From Pseudolactococcus reticulitermitis (GTDB lineage: Bacteria > Bacillota > Bacilli > Lactobacillales > Streptococcaceae), in NCBI RefSeq assembly GCF_002260845.1, contig NZ_BEDT01000001.1, forward strand, positions 372,001-436,000: a stretch of DNA of 64,000 bases. The letters run 5' to 3'. A program made the position numbers and the translations under genes. Of the stretch, positions 53,403-62,893 are shown piece after piece. Every line of letters begins with the position of its first letter. The first letter of the stretch is position 1. The notes below the pieces were generated by a model. It made no database searches. It was not told where the DNA came from and saw only the letters and a program-made list of their open reading frames with translations.

Positions 53403-54210
53403 TGACGATCATCCTATCCTTTCCGGCTAAATCTTGTAACACTCTGACCCGTTTTTCAGGAAAATGGTGCTGAAAAAGTTGGCTCACAGCTTGGCCTTGT
53501 AAATGCCCAATTTCCAAGTAAATTTTGCCATTGTCTGTTAAATAAGATACGGCATTTTTGGCTAGCTTTTGATAAATGGCAAGCCCATTATCCTCAGCAA
53601 ATAGGGCAAGGTGTGGCTCATAGTCCAGGACATTTTTAGCCATATCCACCTTTTCAAAATCTGCGATATAAGGGGGATTTGAAACTATCATATCATAGTT
53701 TTCTGAAATGTTACTGAAAACGTCTGATAATGTAAAATTGACATTTTTTATCGCATTTTTCGTCGCATTTTGCTGTGTCAAGTCTAGTGCATCTGATGAA
53801 ATATCGCTGGCTAGGACATGCCAAGTCGGCTGCGCTTTTGCGAGTGACAGGGCAATCGCACCTGTCCCCGTCCCAATATCTAGGACTTTCAAATCATCTG
53901 ACGCATTTTCCGCCAAAATCAAGGCGACGAGTTCTTCTGTTTCGGGTCGCGGAATCAAGGCACGCGCATCGACATCGAGGGTTAACCCGTAAAACTCAGT
54001 TTCCCCGACGATATACTGGGCTGGCTCATCCTTTGATAATCTGTCAACTATCTCTGCGAGATAGGCTTGGTCAGCGTCAGAAATTGCCGTGTTGAGCAAT
54101 AGGATAAAGTCGGTATAGCTCAGTTTTCGCCCATAACGAAAAACATAGCGCAACTCCTCTGGCCGCGCCAATTGTTTTTCATATTTTCGAAAGGCTTGTA
54201 AGTAAGTCAT
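53395..54210 (-). CDS. prmC: Peptide chain release factor N5-glutamine methyltransferase
   Basis: 271 residues. PAQYIVGETEFYGLTLDVD, LIPRPETEELV, VLDIGTGTGAIALSLAK (SAM site) and the catalytic MIVSNPPYI are clear. It methylates the GGQ glutamine of RF1, encoded two genes upstream. Overlaps mutY by 4 nt. Confidence 0.96.
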   Translation of the reverse strand: MTYLQAFRKYEKQLARPEELRYVFRYGRKLSYTDFILLLNTAISDADQAYLAEIVDRLSKDEPAQYIVGETEFYGLTLDVDARALIPRPETEELVALILAENASDDLKVLDIGTGTGAIALSLAKAQPTWHVLASDISSDALDLTQQNATKNAIKNVNFTLSDVFSNISENYDMIVSNPPYIADFEKVDMAKNVLDYEPHLALFAEDNGLAIYQKLAKNAVSYLTDNGKIYLEIGHLQGQAVSQLFQHHFPEKRVRVLQDLAGKDRMIVID

Positions 54211-55274
54211 AAATTCTCTTTCAAAGCTGCTTGAAGTTTAAGCTGTAGGGTCGTCTGTGGTAGTGCTTCATAAGCATCATCTGACAGATATGTCCATGTG
54301 TCAAGATTATCTGCAACCTGAACAAGCATGACTTGCCATTTTTGATGGGTGAAGATGTGTGTAACTGGCGTGATATTCAGTTGCTTGGCATCTTTGAATT
54401 GCTCAAAAACACCGTCATAAATCGCATCCCATGAGTCAAATTCTACCAAAGGATAGGTCCAAAAGTTAGCAAGCAGACCGGTTTTAGGGCGCTGTTGATA
54501 AGCCAAGAGACCGTCTTTCTCAGAGATAATCGCCGCATAAAACTTCTGGACTTGCTTGACCTTTTTGGACTTGACCGGAAAAGTCAATTCTGTACCATCT
54601 TGATAACTGAGATTAAAGCGGGCAAAAGGCGACTCTGCAAACGTCTCTGTCTTAGCACTCATCAAAGAAGTCCCCAAGTCCATGACAGCCTGATTAAAAT
54701 CACCCGGGCGCTCAGGATCGACAATCGGTAAAATGATGCCGTAAAAAATTTTCCGAGTTTTAGGCTGGGCAATGTCCGCATCGATTTTCAGCAGTCTTGC
54801 AAAGACACGAAACATATTACCATCAAGCGTTGGCACGACTTCATCAAAACTGATACTGGCAATCGCTGCTGCTGTATAAGGGCCAATCCCCGCTAAGGTT
54901 TGTAGGGCTTGACTCGTTGACGGAAACTGACCGTCGAAGTCTGCCATGACTTGTTGGGCAGCTTTTTGCATATTTCTCACGCGAGAATAATAGCCTAAGC
55001 CTGACCAGAGTTTGAGCAGAACTTCTTCATCTGCTTCAGCCAAATCTTGCACCCTTGGTAATTCTGCCAGAAAACGCTCATAGTAAGGGATGACTGTTTC
55101 GACCTGAGTTTGTTGCAGCATAATCTCGCTGACCCAGATGTGATACGGTTCCTTGTCTATCCGCCAAGGGAGGTGTGTCCGTCCGCTTTCATCGTACCAA
55201 GTTAGCAAAGTTTGACGAAAGTCTGCAATCATGTCCTCGGATAAATGACCATCAGCGTCATACCAGCTCGTCAT
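54207..55274 (-). CDS. mutY: Adenine DNA glycosylase without iron-sulphur cluster
   Basis: 355 residues. [31 protein letters not shown] (catalytic Glu), the helix-hairpin-helix [20 protein letters not shown] and [12 protein letters not shown] are typical of MutY. The C-terminal NUDIX-like domain recognises 8-oxoG. The usual four-cysteine cluster loop is replaced by [18 protein letters not shown] and the whole protein contains no cysteine. Cluster-less MutY is known from some lactic acid bacteria. It is inserted between prfA and prmC, overlapping both by 4 nt. Confidence 0.93.
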   Translation of the reverse strand: MTSWYDADGHLSEDMIADFRQTLLTWYDESGRTHLPWRIDKEPYHIWVSEIMLQQTQVETVIPYYERFLAELPRVQDLAEADEEVLLKLWSGLGYYSRVRNMQKAAQQVMADFDGQFPSTSQALQTLAGIGPYTAAAIASISFDEVVPTLDGNMFRVFARLLKIDADIAQPKTRKIFYGIILPIVDPERPGDFNQAVMDLGTSLMSAKTETFAESPFARFNLSYQDGTELTFPVKSKKVKQVQKFYAAIISEKDGLLAYQQRPKTGLLANFWTYPLVEFDSWDAIYDGVFEQFKDAKQLNITPVTHIFTHQKWQVMLVQVADNLDTWTYLSDDAYEALPQTTLQLKLQAALKENL

Positions 55275-56344
55275 TGTTTCAATGCCTCAAGTTTTTGCGT
55301 TTGGTCGAAGAGAATCAGGGCATCCACGACTTCGTCTAACTTGCCTGACAAGATGGTGTCAAGTTTTTGCAGGGTCAGACCAATCCGGTGGTCGGTCACG
55401 CGATTTTGCGGGAAGTTGTAGGTACGAATCCGCTCAGAACGATCACCTGTCCCGACGGTCGACTTGCGAAACTCATCGTTTTTATCCTGCTCGATTTGCG
55501 CGAAGTAATCGTAAACACGAGCATTGATGATTTTCATGGCCTTATCACGATTTTTCTGCTGATTGCGTTCTTCCTGCATTTCAACCTTGATCCCCGTCGG
55601 CTCATGGACGATCCGAACGGCTGTTGCGACCTTATTGACGTTCTGCCCGCCGGCACCAGAAGCGTGATAGATGTCGATGCGCAGATCTTTGGGGTCAATG
55701 TCGATGTCGAAATCTTCGATTTCGGGCATGACAAGCACCGTTGCTGTTGAGGTATGGACACGCCCCTGAGTCTCTGTTTTTGGCACACGTTGGACACGGT
55801 GCGCGCCACTTTCATATTTGAGTTTCGAGTAGACGCTATTGCCTGAAATCATGACTGAGACTTCTTTGATGCCACCGATTTCGGTCACATTGGACTCCAA
55901 AATCTCAAATTTCCAACCTTGATTTTCAGAATATTTTTGATACATAGATAGTAAATCGCCCGCAAAAAGCGCAGCTTCATCACCACCAGCAGCACCCCGA
56001 ATTTCGAGGATAATATTTTTATCGTCATTCGGATCTTTTGGCAATAATAAAATTTTGATGTCTTCTTCTAAAGTTGCTTTTTCAGCTTTCAGTGCTTTGA
56101 GCTCTTCTTTGAACATCTCAGCTTCGTCAGCGTCAAGGCTTGAGTCTGACAACATCTCTTCGGCATCTGAAATCCCCGTCGTTACGTCGACATAGCGCTC
56201 GTAGGCTGCAACGGTTTCACGCAGAGACGCTTCTTCTTTTGACAAGACCATAAATCGCTTGGTATCACTAACGACTTCTGGGTCGCTCAGCAAACCGCCT
56301 AATTCTTCGTAGCGGTCAGCCATAATTTGTAATTGGTCAAACAT
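55271..56344 (-). CDS. prfA: Peptide chain release factor 1
   Basis: 357 residues. GGQ motif in [18 protein letters not shown], the stop-codon reading segment near [20 protein letters not shown], and [17 protein letters not shown]. It reads UAA/UAG. The first gene of the run with prmC. Confidence 0.98.
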   Translation of the reverse strand: MFDQLQIMADRYEELGGLLSDPEVVSDTKRFMVLSKEEASLRETVAAYERYVDVTTGISDAEEMLSDSSLDADEAEMFKEELKALKAEKATLEEDIKILLLPKDPNDDKNIILEIRGAAGGDEAALFAGDLLSMYQKYSENQGWKFEILESNVTEIGGIKEVSVMISGNSVYSKLKYESGAHRVQRVPKTETQGRVHTSTATVLVMPEIEDFDIDIDPKDLRIDIYHASGAGGQNVNKVATAVRIVHEPTGIKVEMQEERNQQKNRDKAMKIINARVYDYFAQIEQDKNDEFRKSTVGTGDRSERIRTYNFPQNRVTDHRIGLTLQKLDTILSGKLDEVVDALILFDQTQKLEALKQ

Positions 56345-56413
56345 ATGATTTTTTTACTTCCTTATTTTCTATATTTTTCTTGTCAATGGTAGTAGGTATT
56401 TGAGCAAGCTTAG

Positions 56414-56926
56414 CTAACTTCTATCAACAGCAAAGGCAAAATGCGGCATCTCAATTCCTCTATAGGTTTTGATAAATTTAGTCCGGACAGTCATGCCATT
56501 ACGAATGGCGACGTTCATGGAGGCGATATTGTTATCCCGAATGATTGAATAAACGCGACTAACACCTAAAACGTCAAATGCGTAAGTTTTACAAGCCTGT
56601 GCTGCCTCTATGGCATAGCCCTGATGCCAATAATCTCGGTCAAATAAATAGCCTATTTCTGTGACCGTCTCATTGTCGACTTGCTGGAGAGTTAGACCAC
56701 ATTGACCGATGACTTGGTCGTTTTCTTTTAAAACGACTGCCCACAAACTGAAGCCACGCGTTTGGTACTGGGTCATCAGATTATCAAACCACTGCGCCAC
56801 TGCTTCATCAGAAAAGGCACCATTATAGGCAAACATAGCGACATCATCTTGGAGAATTTTAGCAATCACTGGGTAATCTTCTTGCGTGATTTCACGTAGG
56901 TAAAGGCGTTCGGTTTCAGTTATCAT
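56414..56926 (-). CDS. GNAT acetyltransferase (RimJ/RimL-like)
   Basis: 170 residues: ETERLYLREITQEDYPVIAKIL, VIGQCGLTLQQVDNETVTEIGYLFDRDYWHQGYAIEAA (acetyl-CoA loop; cited in parts) and RDNNIASMNVAIRNGM. Acetylates an unknown amine, possibly a protein N terminus. Between tdk and prfA, same strand. Confidence 0.9.
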   Translation of the reverse strand: MITETERLYLREITQEDYPVIAKILQDDVAMFAYNGAFSDEAVAQWFDNLMTQYQTRGFSLWAVVLKENDQVIGQCGLTLQQVDNETVTEIGYLFDRDYWHQGYAIEAAQACKTYAFDVLGVSRVYSIIRDNNIASMNVAIRNGMTVRTKFIKTYRGIEMPHFAFAVDRS

Positions 56927-56954
56927 GCGCTGTCTTCCTATTTTTTACTGAATT

Positions 56955-57524
56955 TTAAAGTTCTGGCTTAAACCAATGTTTCCGGCAAACGGGTAGGTAG
57001 CTTTCATTGCCACCGATTTGAATTTGACTGCCTTCGTAGACAGGCTGATTATTTTCTGTGCGCAAAACCATGGTCGCTTTCTTGCTACAAAACCAGCAAA
57101 TCGTTTTGATTTCTTCGATTTTGTCAGCTAGTAATAAGAGATATTTACTGCCCTCAAATAATTCATTTTGAAAATCATTTTTCAGGCCAAAAGCCATGAC
57201 TGGCACGTTGAGTTCATCTACGACTTGAGCAAAATCATAGATATTTTTTTTGCTGAGAAATTGCGCTTCATCTATTAAAATGCAGTAGGGTTTTTCTGGC
57301 AATTTCGCAACGTAATCAAAAACATCTAAGGCTGCATCAATCGGCACAGCCTGTTCGCGCATGCCAATCCGCGAGCTGACGACGCCAATCTCATCACGGT
57401 TATCAAGGGCGCTCGTCATAATCACGACAGGTTTTCCCTGCTCCTCGTAGTTATGTGCAACCTTGAGAATTTCGATTGATTTGCCGCTGTTCATTGTGCC
57501 GTACTTGAAATATAATTGTGCCAT
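56955..57524 (-). CDS. tdk: Thymidine kinase
   Basis: 189 residues: [22 protein letters not shown] (P-loop), [12 protein letters not shown] (Walker B), [13 protein letters not shown] (lasso), and zinc ligands CWFCSKKA and CRKHWF. Phosphorylates thymidine. It normally leads the prfA cluster; here the ICE integrase lies just upstream, so its native promoter may have been separated. Confidence 0.97.
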   Translation of the reverse strand: MAQLYFKYGTMNSGKSIEILKVAHNYEEQGKPVVIMTSALDNRDEIGVVSSRIGMREQAVPIDAALDVFDYVAKLPEKPYCILIDEAQFLSKKNIYDFAQVVDELNVPVMAFGLKNDFQNELFEGSKYLLLLADKIEEIKTICWFCSKKATMVLRTENNQPVYEGSQIQIGGNESYLPVCRKHWFKPEL

Positions 57525-57652
57525 AAAATTTTCACTCTTTCACTAGTCTTCCTCACTATTCCCCAAACCCTTATAAATATTGGCTTTAGGCTGATAATAA
57601 GAATGTTTAACTTCCTCATACTTCCCCGTATTTCCCTCGTTTTGTATACTTT

Positions 57653-57698
57653 TTGGTGCTAATTTTTACGTTCTATGGTGCTAATTTGGTGCTAAATT
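57653..57698. repeat. Three phased repeats at the ICE integrase end
   Basis: TTGGTGCTAATTT (57653), ATGGTGCTAATTT (57675) and TTGGTGCTAAATT (57686): spacings of 22 and 11 bp. The last overlaps the int stop codon. Likely integrase arm-binding sites near the element boundary. Confidence 0.6.
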
Positions 57699-58824
57699 AA
57701 ATAACAATATTATTCAGTTTTAGATTCATTTCTTGGCGTGATTCCGGTAATACGTGCGTGTAAATATTATTCGTAATACGTGAATCACTATGTCCAACTC
57801 TCTCCATCAATGCTTTTTGTGGCACACCTAGTGCTGCCATCTGAGTGATGTGGCTATGACGGAGCATATGCGCTGAAAATATAGATGAATCTTTTCCAAA
57901 TAAGTTAGCTCTAGCCCCTTCCATTTTCATGTAAAGATTAATTGCTTGATTGGAAATTTGAAACCCATTTGATTTAACAAAGACAAAATTTGAATTTAGA
58001 TTCCGTTTTCGAAGTCTATCCAGTATTTCTAAACATCGTTGATTCAAAAAAACATATCGTATTGACTGAGCATTCTTTGTCGGCCCTAATTTTCTTAGAT
58101 TTGCATTCCAACTGTATTCTATATACATCGTTGCGTTTAACACGTCAACGTGAGACCATTGGAGGGCCATTGCCTCACCAATCCTCAATCCTGTCAAAAA
58201 TAAAAATTCAACACAGTCAGCAAATAAAAGTTGTTCATCGTCATAAGCATTTTTTCTCATGCTATTCAAAAGAAGACGCATCTCATTTAGCGTAAAGAAT
58301 TTTTGATTTCGCTTTGCAATACTTTCAAGAGTTTTCTTATCTTTGGGCAAGATAACTCTATCCATGATATTAAACTCAGTAATACCCATTTGGTACGCAT
58401 ATTCAAAAACTTTACTAATTCGCAATTTTAAAGTATGACGCGTTTTATTCGAGTATTCTTTTGAAAATAGATATTCTTGCATCTCCAGTGTTTCTATATC
58501 TGAAATAATTCGTTCACCAAAGGTTGCAATAAAGTCTTTTAAACCATAAGTTTCATTTAGGAAAGTTGTTTCAGCTAATTCCGCTTTACGAATTTTAGAA
58601 GATTCCGCATAAACTTCATTAACTGTTACTTTTTTTAGTTTTGAAGAAGATTTGTTTTTTCCGAGTTTCTCCTTAATTTTTAATTCAAGCGTATTTTGAG
58701 CAATTTTTTTTGATTCTCGACTTGTTGAGTTCATGGTGCAAGAAACTTGTCGCCATTTCCCGTCAACACCTTGATATTTATCAAAAAATTTATACTTTCC
58801 GCTTGATAGTTTTATCTTATACAT
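57697..58824 (-). CDS. int: ICE tyrosine integrase
   Basis: 375 residues. N-terminal AP2-like/arm region (SSGKYKFFDKYQGVDGKWRQ), core-binding region, catalytic LTGLRIGEAMALQW (Arg), HMLRHSHITQMAALG (HxxR), GHSDSRITNNIYTHV (H...Y). Only distantly like the prophage integrase at 25,866. It mediates insertion upstream of tdk. Confidence 0.95.
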   Translation of the reverse strand: MYKIKLSSGKYKFFDKYQGVDGKWRQVSCTMNSTSRESKKIAQNTLELKIKEKLGKNKSSSKLKKVTVNEVYAESSKIRKAELAETTFLNETYGLKDFIATFGERIISDIETLEMQEYLFSKEYSNKTRHTLKLRISKVFEYAYQMGITEFNIMDRVILPKDKKTLESIAKRNQKFFTLNEMRLLLNSMRKNAYDDEQLLFADCVEFLFLTGLRIGEAMALQWSHVDVLNATMYIEYSWNANLRKLGPTKNAQSIRYVFLNQRCLEILDRLRKRNLNSNFVFVKSNGFQISNQAINLYMKMEGARANLFGKDSSIFSAHMLRHSHITQMAALGVPQKALMERVGHSDSRITNNIYTHVLPESRQEMNLKLNNIVI

Positions 58825-58885
58825 ATATCTCTACCTTTCGTCAAAAAAAAATAGAGAGTAAACTGATACTCTCTATTATATCATG

Positions 58886-59119
58886 TTAATATCTCTTTTT
58901 CAGCGATTCAGAGCAAAATTTGAGATACCTTTCATACCCTATTATCGAAATATAGACCCGTCCGTGACTTGGTTGCAAAATACAATCTTTGAAATTAGGA
59001 TCACGTCTCATTTTCGTTAAATCGTTTGAGAGTGTTCCCAATGAAACACCAAAAAACTCACAAATTTCTTGCTTATTGCCGTATTTTTTAACAGAATTAT
59101 TTTCTTCATTTATAGCCAT
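58886..59119 (-). CDS. Excisionase-like HTH protein
   Basis: 77 residues with a helix-turn-helix (NKQEICEFFGVSLGTLSNDLTKMRRD) and a beta wing. Small HTH genes directly upstream of a tyrosine integrase usually encode the excisionase. Assignment by position and fold. Confidence 0.7.
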   Translation of the reverse strand: MAINEENNSVKKYGNKQEICEFFGVSLGTLSNDLTKMRRDPNFKDCILQPSHGRVYISIIGYERYLKFCSESLKKRY

Positions 59120-59150
59120 ATTTTACCCTACTTTATTTTATCTATATTGG

Positions 59151-59360
59151 TTAATACCTTTCGTCATCTTCCTCTTTAAAAGTTGCCACAGAGTTTGTAT
59201 AAACCTTTTTGTAGTACTCCGTGACCTTTGCCCCGCAATTAAGACAGTTTGATAGATATTGATCAAATTTATCATAGTCACCAAAACTATCATAATATTC
59301 CAAGTCGGTGCTTAAACATCTAGGGCACTGACCTTTTGAAGTTCTTACAATACTTGTCAT
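59151..59360 (-). CDS. Small zinc-ribbon protein
   Basis: 69 residues from the ATG at 59360 (AGGAG 8 nt upstream). CPRCLSTDLEYYDSFGDYDKFDQYLSNCLNCGAKV holds two CxxC pairs (quoted in part by motif: CPRC and CLNC). Family unknown; it leads the excisionase and follows the cargo genes. Confidence 0.65.
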   Translation of the reverse strand: MTSIVRTSKGQCPRCLSTDLEYYDSFGDYDKFDQYLSNCLNCGAKVTEYYKKVYTNSVATFKEEDDERY

Positions 59361-59371
59361 GTTTACCACTC

Positions 59372-59773
59372 CTATCCGAAAAATGTACGAATTGTTTCTT
59401 TCGCAATTTCCATAAATTCATCCAAATTTTCATCTAAATACTCCATATACTCATCCAATGCAAACTCTCTGATGCAGATTTCCGAATGTAAAATATTTTC
59501 AACATAATTTTCAATAGAGATAAATTCTGAACCATCATACCAACTTGTATCTACATTGATAGATTCGCCTGAAGGAATGTTATTCCAGTAATCATAAGCC
59601 GCCTTCAAACCATAAGCATCCACATAGTTTTGAACATTATGCTCAAATTCTTCCGCGTATGCTTCACCGTCCGATATATAGTCCAGAAAACTTCTATCTA
59701 TTAAATTATTAACTGTTGCTACAAGGTGACGTTTAAATCTACTTATTTCTTCTTGACTTAATTTTGATATCAA
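59372..59773 (-). CDS. Hypothetical acidic ICE protein
   Basis: 133 residues, strongly acidic, helical, with EEFEHNVQNYVDAYGLKAAY and ALDEYMEYLDENLDEFMEI. TTG start overlapping the methyltransferase stop (TTGA), so coupled to it. Acidity recalls DNA-mimic antirestriction proteins, but I see no specific match. Confidence 0.6.
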   Translation of the reverse strand: MISKLSQEEISRFKRHLVATVNNLIDRSFLDYISDGEAYAEEFEHNVQNYVDAYGLKAAYDYWNNIPSGESINVDTSWYDGSEFISIENYVENILHSEICIREFALDEYMEYLDENLDEFMEIAKETIRTFFG

Positions 59774-60711
59774 AAATCTTCCTCAAAATCTTTCAAAAGC
59801 ACTCTAAAGAGACTTTCAAAAATCGGTACAGGAATACTATTGCCGGCCTGTTTATAAAGCTGAGTTTTACTTGACACTTTAGCTGCTACTTCAAAATCAT
59901 CTGTGGAATACCCTTGTAACAACCAACACTCTTTTTCAGTCAGTACCCTATATTTTCCATTACCTAAATCAATCACTCCGCTATTAGGGACACGATCTTG
60001 ACTTGTTGTAATCGTATAAACCTTGTCATCAATAATTTTCAAGTAACCTTTGAATTTCTTTTTATCCGAAGGTGACCCGATTCGATCAAGCATACTTGGC
60101 GCTTTAATCGTGTATTTTTCATCTACATCTTTTTCTATGAAATTTGAGAGTGGACGCATAGGTAATCGTCCCACTGAGTTGAAATCAAACGCCTCACCAT
60201 TTAGTATAGAGATCGTAAAAACACGCTCACGTTGTTGTGGCAGTCCAAAATCCAGTGCATTTAAAACCGCATAAGAATTGGTATAACCCAAACTCTCCAT
60301 CTCTCGTAAGTACTTGTTGAAATTCTCATTCATACTTTTAAATAGGACAGCTTTGACGTTTTCCCAGATCACAATTTTAGGCTGCCATTTACCGAAATTC
60401 TCAATAATTTTCAGCGTTTCCCACATTAAACTTGATCTGGTCCCACTCCCCGCATCCGCACCTAGATGCCTTCCGGCAATTGAAATATCTTGACAAGGTG
60501 AACCATGTATCAAAATGTCAGGTTTCAACTCCCAATCAATGACCGACTGTGTTTTATATTTTAAGTCTGAGGCAAAAATAGCATTATAAGATGCAACTGC
60601 TTTCGCATCAATTTCGACATAATCTATTGATTTAATATCAGTGCCAAGATTGCGTAGCGCAACTCTCGGACTACCAATCCCACCAAAAAGTTCTAAAATT
60701 TTTATTGTCAT
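59770..60711 (-). CDS. dcm: DNA (cytosine-5) methyltransferase, orphan
   Basis: 313 residues. LELFGGIGSPRVALRNLG (SAM motif I), GSPCQDISIAGR (motif IV, catalytic Cys), WENVKAVLF (VI), LPQQRERVFTIS (VIII) and KQAGNSIPVPIFESLF (X). All C5-MTase motifs are intact. No restriction endonuclease gene is nearby, so it probably protects the element from host restriction. Specificity unknown. Confidence 0.94.
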   Translation of the reverse strand: MTIKILELFGGIGSPRVALRNLGTDIKSIDYVEIDAKAVASYNAIFASDLKYKTQSVIDWELKPDILIHGSPCQDISIAGRHLGADAGSGTRSSLMWETLKIIENFGKWQPKIVIWENVKAVLFKSMNENFNKYLREMESLGYTNSYAVLNALDFGLPQQRERVFTISILNGEAFDFNSVGRLPMRPLSNFIEKDVDEKYTIKAPSMLDRIGSPSDKKKFKGYLKIIDDKVYTITTSQDRVPNSGVIDLGNGKYRVLTEKECWLLQGYSTDDFEVAAKVSSKTQLYKQAGNSIPVPIFESLFRVLLKDFEEDF

Positions 60712-60736
60712 ATTATCTGCTTTCTTTTTGCATTAT

Positions 60737-61255
60737 TTATCCAATATATTCTACCCAACATCCATCTAAGAATTTACCTTGTGATGATAATGCTATATCT
60801 CTGCCAAGAGATTTATAATCAATATACGATTCAATGGTATTCCCTAGATAAGTTCGGGGAAATTCTACGTCGAGATCTTCAATGTAAGCCTGCCCCAAAT
60901 CATACTCATTTTCAATATCTGAATTGATCATAAAATTTTCACAGTTCTCAATCAAATCTAGTACTGAACCGCTAAAATAATCAAGTAGTTCACTCATGTT
61001 ATTCCAGACGACATCTGGAATTTCTGTTTCTTCAATCAACTCCGCAATCTCATTTAATGTACCAATATCGTCATATTCACTAATCTTAAACGGGGCTTCA
61101 TAATCATGAATCGCCCATTCTTCATACCTCTCATTCAATCCAATTTTCTTGCGAATTTCAGACATTTCAGTTGGCAATGTAAACCATGCCCCTTGAAGAA
61201 TCCCCTCGTTATATTTTCCAAGATTTGAAACCCAAATATTTATTTCTTGGCTCAT
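60737..61255 (-). CDS. ardA: ArdA-like antirestriction protein
   Basis: 172 residues, very acidic: ISVWVSNLGKYNEG-type start (INIWVSNLGKYNEGILQGAWFTLP), EWAIHDYEAPFKISEYDDIGTLNEIAE. ArdA dimers mimic DNA and inhibit type I restriction enzymes; Tn916 carries one (orf18). Its stop region contains a 19-nt sequence also present at 2734-2752 in the prophage. Confidence 0.93.
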   Translation of the reverse strand: MSQEINIWVSNLGKYNEGILQGAWFTLPTEMSEIRKKIGLNERYEEWAIHDYEAPFKISEYDDIGTLNEIAELIEETEIPDVVWNNMSELLDYFSGSVLDLIENCENFMINSDIENEYDLGQAYIEDLDVEFPRTYLGNTIESYIDYKSLGRDIALSSQGKFLDGCWVEYIG

Positions 61256-61289
61256 TCATTACTCCTTATTAATTCTCAGTATTCAAACA

Positions 61290-62105
61290 TTACTTATTAA
61301 AGGTCAATAAATAATCTCCTGATAAATTATCAACTGATCCCAACGGCGATTGCCCAAAAGACTGTTGAACAAGTAAACCTTGAATCTGTTGACCCGCAGC
61401 GACACCAACTGTCCGCGTCTCCCCCACCGAATAGCTTTGGATATCGACTACTTCCGAACCCACGTTTGTGACTTGTGGCACACCACCTGTGATTCTAATT
61501 GTTGCTGTGCCATTATTATGGACTGTCACAATTAGCTGTCCCGTTTGAATCCCTTCAGCCTGACGACCATAGCTAGAAATAGATAAAATATCCTTAAAAT
61601 AATAATCAAAAGTGGTCACATTACCATCCTGACTATTAAATGTGAGTGAGGTAACCTCATTTGCGGATGGTAAGCCGTCGTGATATAACGGACTACCAGT
61701 TGTGCCACAGCGATTAACAACCTCTGCACTAACACTTATAATTGGTGGACTTGTGGTGACAACATTTTCAACAGTTGTATCTTTGTCGATAACGGTGGAG
61801 GCAGGCTCTGATTGAGAAGTTCCCTCGGTTTTTGAGTTCGAAGTTCCACCCATTTCAATCGTTTTCTGGCTTTCAGTTTCAGATGCGACAACTTGCTTTT
61901 TCGTTAGTTGGGACCATTTCAACACTGTCTTTCCATCACTTTGACTTTGAAATTTTTTAGTATTTTCTCCCCCTCTAATCTGTGCTAGGATCAAGAAACC
62001 AACACCAAACAAAAACACAACACTACTCACAAAATATCGTTGAGTAATTGTTGTGCTACTAATTCTCTTAATCATACTAATCATTATTTGCTTAATATTT
62101 TTCAT
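61290..62105 (-). CDS. Unknown membrane-anchored extracellular protein of the ICE
   Basis: 271 residues. One N-terminal membrane helix (YFVSSVVFLFGVGFLILAQ, ~24-42), a Ser/Thr/Glu-rich spacer (about 75-115), then a beta-rich C-terminal domain (VTSLTFNSQDGNVTTFDYYF, SYSVGETRTVGVAAGQQIQG). It occupies the position of Tn916 orf13 (tcpC) but lacks recognisable NTF2-like domains, so equivalence is uncertain. Possibly a surface part of the transfer machinery or an exclusion factor. Confidence 0.65.
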   Translation of the reverse strand: MKNIKQIMISMIKRISSTTITQRYFVSSVVFLFGVGFLILAQIRGGENTKKFQSQSDGKTVLKWSQLTKKQVVASETESQKTIEMGGTSNSKTEGTSQSEPASTVIDKDTTVENVVTTSPPIISVSAEVVNRCGTTGSPLYHDGLPSANEVTSLTFNSQDGNVTTFDYYFKDILSISSYGRQAEGIQTGQLIVTVHNNGTATIRITGGVPQVTNVGSEVVDIQSYSVGETRTVGVAAGQQIQGLLVQQSFGQSPLGSVDNLSGDYLLTFNK

Positions 62106-62440
62106 TTCTCACCTCTTTCAAGTTCCTCCAAATAGCGTTCCTTGATATTTTCCAATGCCAACTCAATTTCTTCTTGATGATCCAATACTGCATGATTCGC
62201 AATCATTAGACTATCTAAATTATATTTTCCCAATTGACTACTCTCGATTAATGTTAAATCCTCTTCGTATAGAAAAGTATCAATCCCCACCATATTTGAG
62301 TAAATATTCCCAACGTTGACGACAATAAAAGGGCGCTTTTTAATCGCTACCCCAATCGTCACATTTTCTATTTTTTTGACTCGATATTCACGCTCAATCT
62401 CAAAGGAGGTCGCAACGAGTGTATTAAATTCATCTGCCAT
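62102..62440 (-). CDS. Hypothetical ICE protein
   Basis: 112 residues, beta-type N terminus (VTIGVAIKKRPFIVVNVGN) and helical acidic C terminus (EEIELALENIKERYLEELERG). Overlaps the membrane-anchored gene by 4 nt. Not recognised. Confidence 0.6.
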   Translation of the reverse strand: MADEFNTLVATSFEIEREYRVKKIENVTIGVAIKKRPFIVVNVGNIYSNMVGIDTFLYEEDLTLIESSQLGKYNLDSLMIANHAVLDHQEEIELALENIKERYLEELERGEK

Positions 62441-62454
62441 TTTACCTCACTTCA

Positions 62455-62883
62455 CTAATACTTATAACCTTGTACTTCTAATGATTTAAGCAATTTACTT
62501 TCTTCTGCCTGTAAATAGTCAACACACGCATTGAATTTAGATACAAAATTTTTAACGAAAGTGCTAGTATAATCAATATCACCTAAAGACTCTTTTTCTA
62601 CCACTTCATAAACACAATCATAAATCGTTATTTCATCTACGGAACAACCTAATAATCCCCAATATCCTAAAGCACCATCGTTATCGCTATGTTCAAAAGC
62701 AACACCCAACAATCCAATATCATAATCACTTGCTAAGGAAAACAGTTTTTCTGCGACCTCCTCTTGAAGTTTTTCGGGTACGTCCATTTCATCCATGGTG
62801 TCATAAGTCCATAAATAGGAATCTTCATTTAGCTGATCGTAAATCAGACTTGCTATTTTTTTAATGTCATTTTCTAGTGTCAT
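62455..62883 (-). CDS. Hypothetical acidic ICE protein
   Basis: 142 residues from the ATG at 62883 (AGGAG upstream), which starts just inside the CHAP gene end region. Acidic, helical, with a hydrophobic centre (DIGLLGVAFEHSDNDGALGYWGLLG). Family unknown; it sits with two other unknown genes beside the wall hydrolase. Confidence 0.6.
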   Translation of the reverse strand: MTLENDIKKIASLIYDQLNEDSYLWTYDTMDEMDVPEKLQEEVAEKLFSLASDYDIGLLGVAFEHSDNDGALGYWGLLGCSVDEITIYDCVYEVVEKESLGDIDYTSTFVKNFVSKFNACVDYLQAEESKLLKSLEVQGYKY

Positions 62884-62893
62884 CGTTATCTCC

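Noticed and set aside
59770-60711. Complete restriction-modification system
   Set aside because: Neighbouring genes are an acidic unknown protein and ArdA; no endonuclease motif is visible, so the methyltransferase is treated as an orphan.
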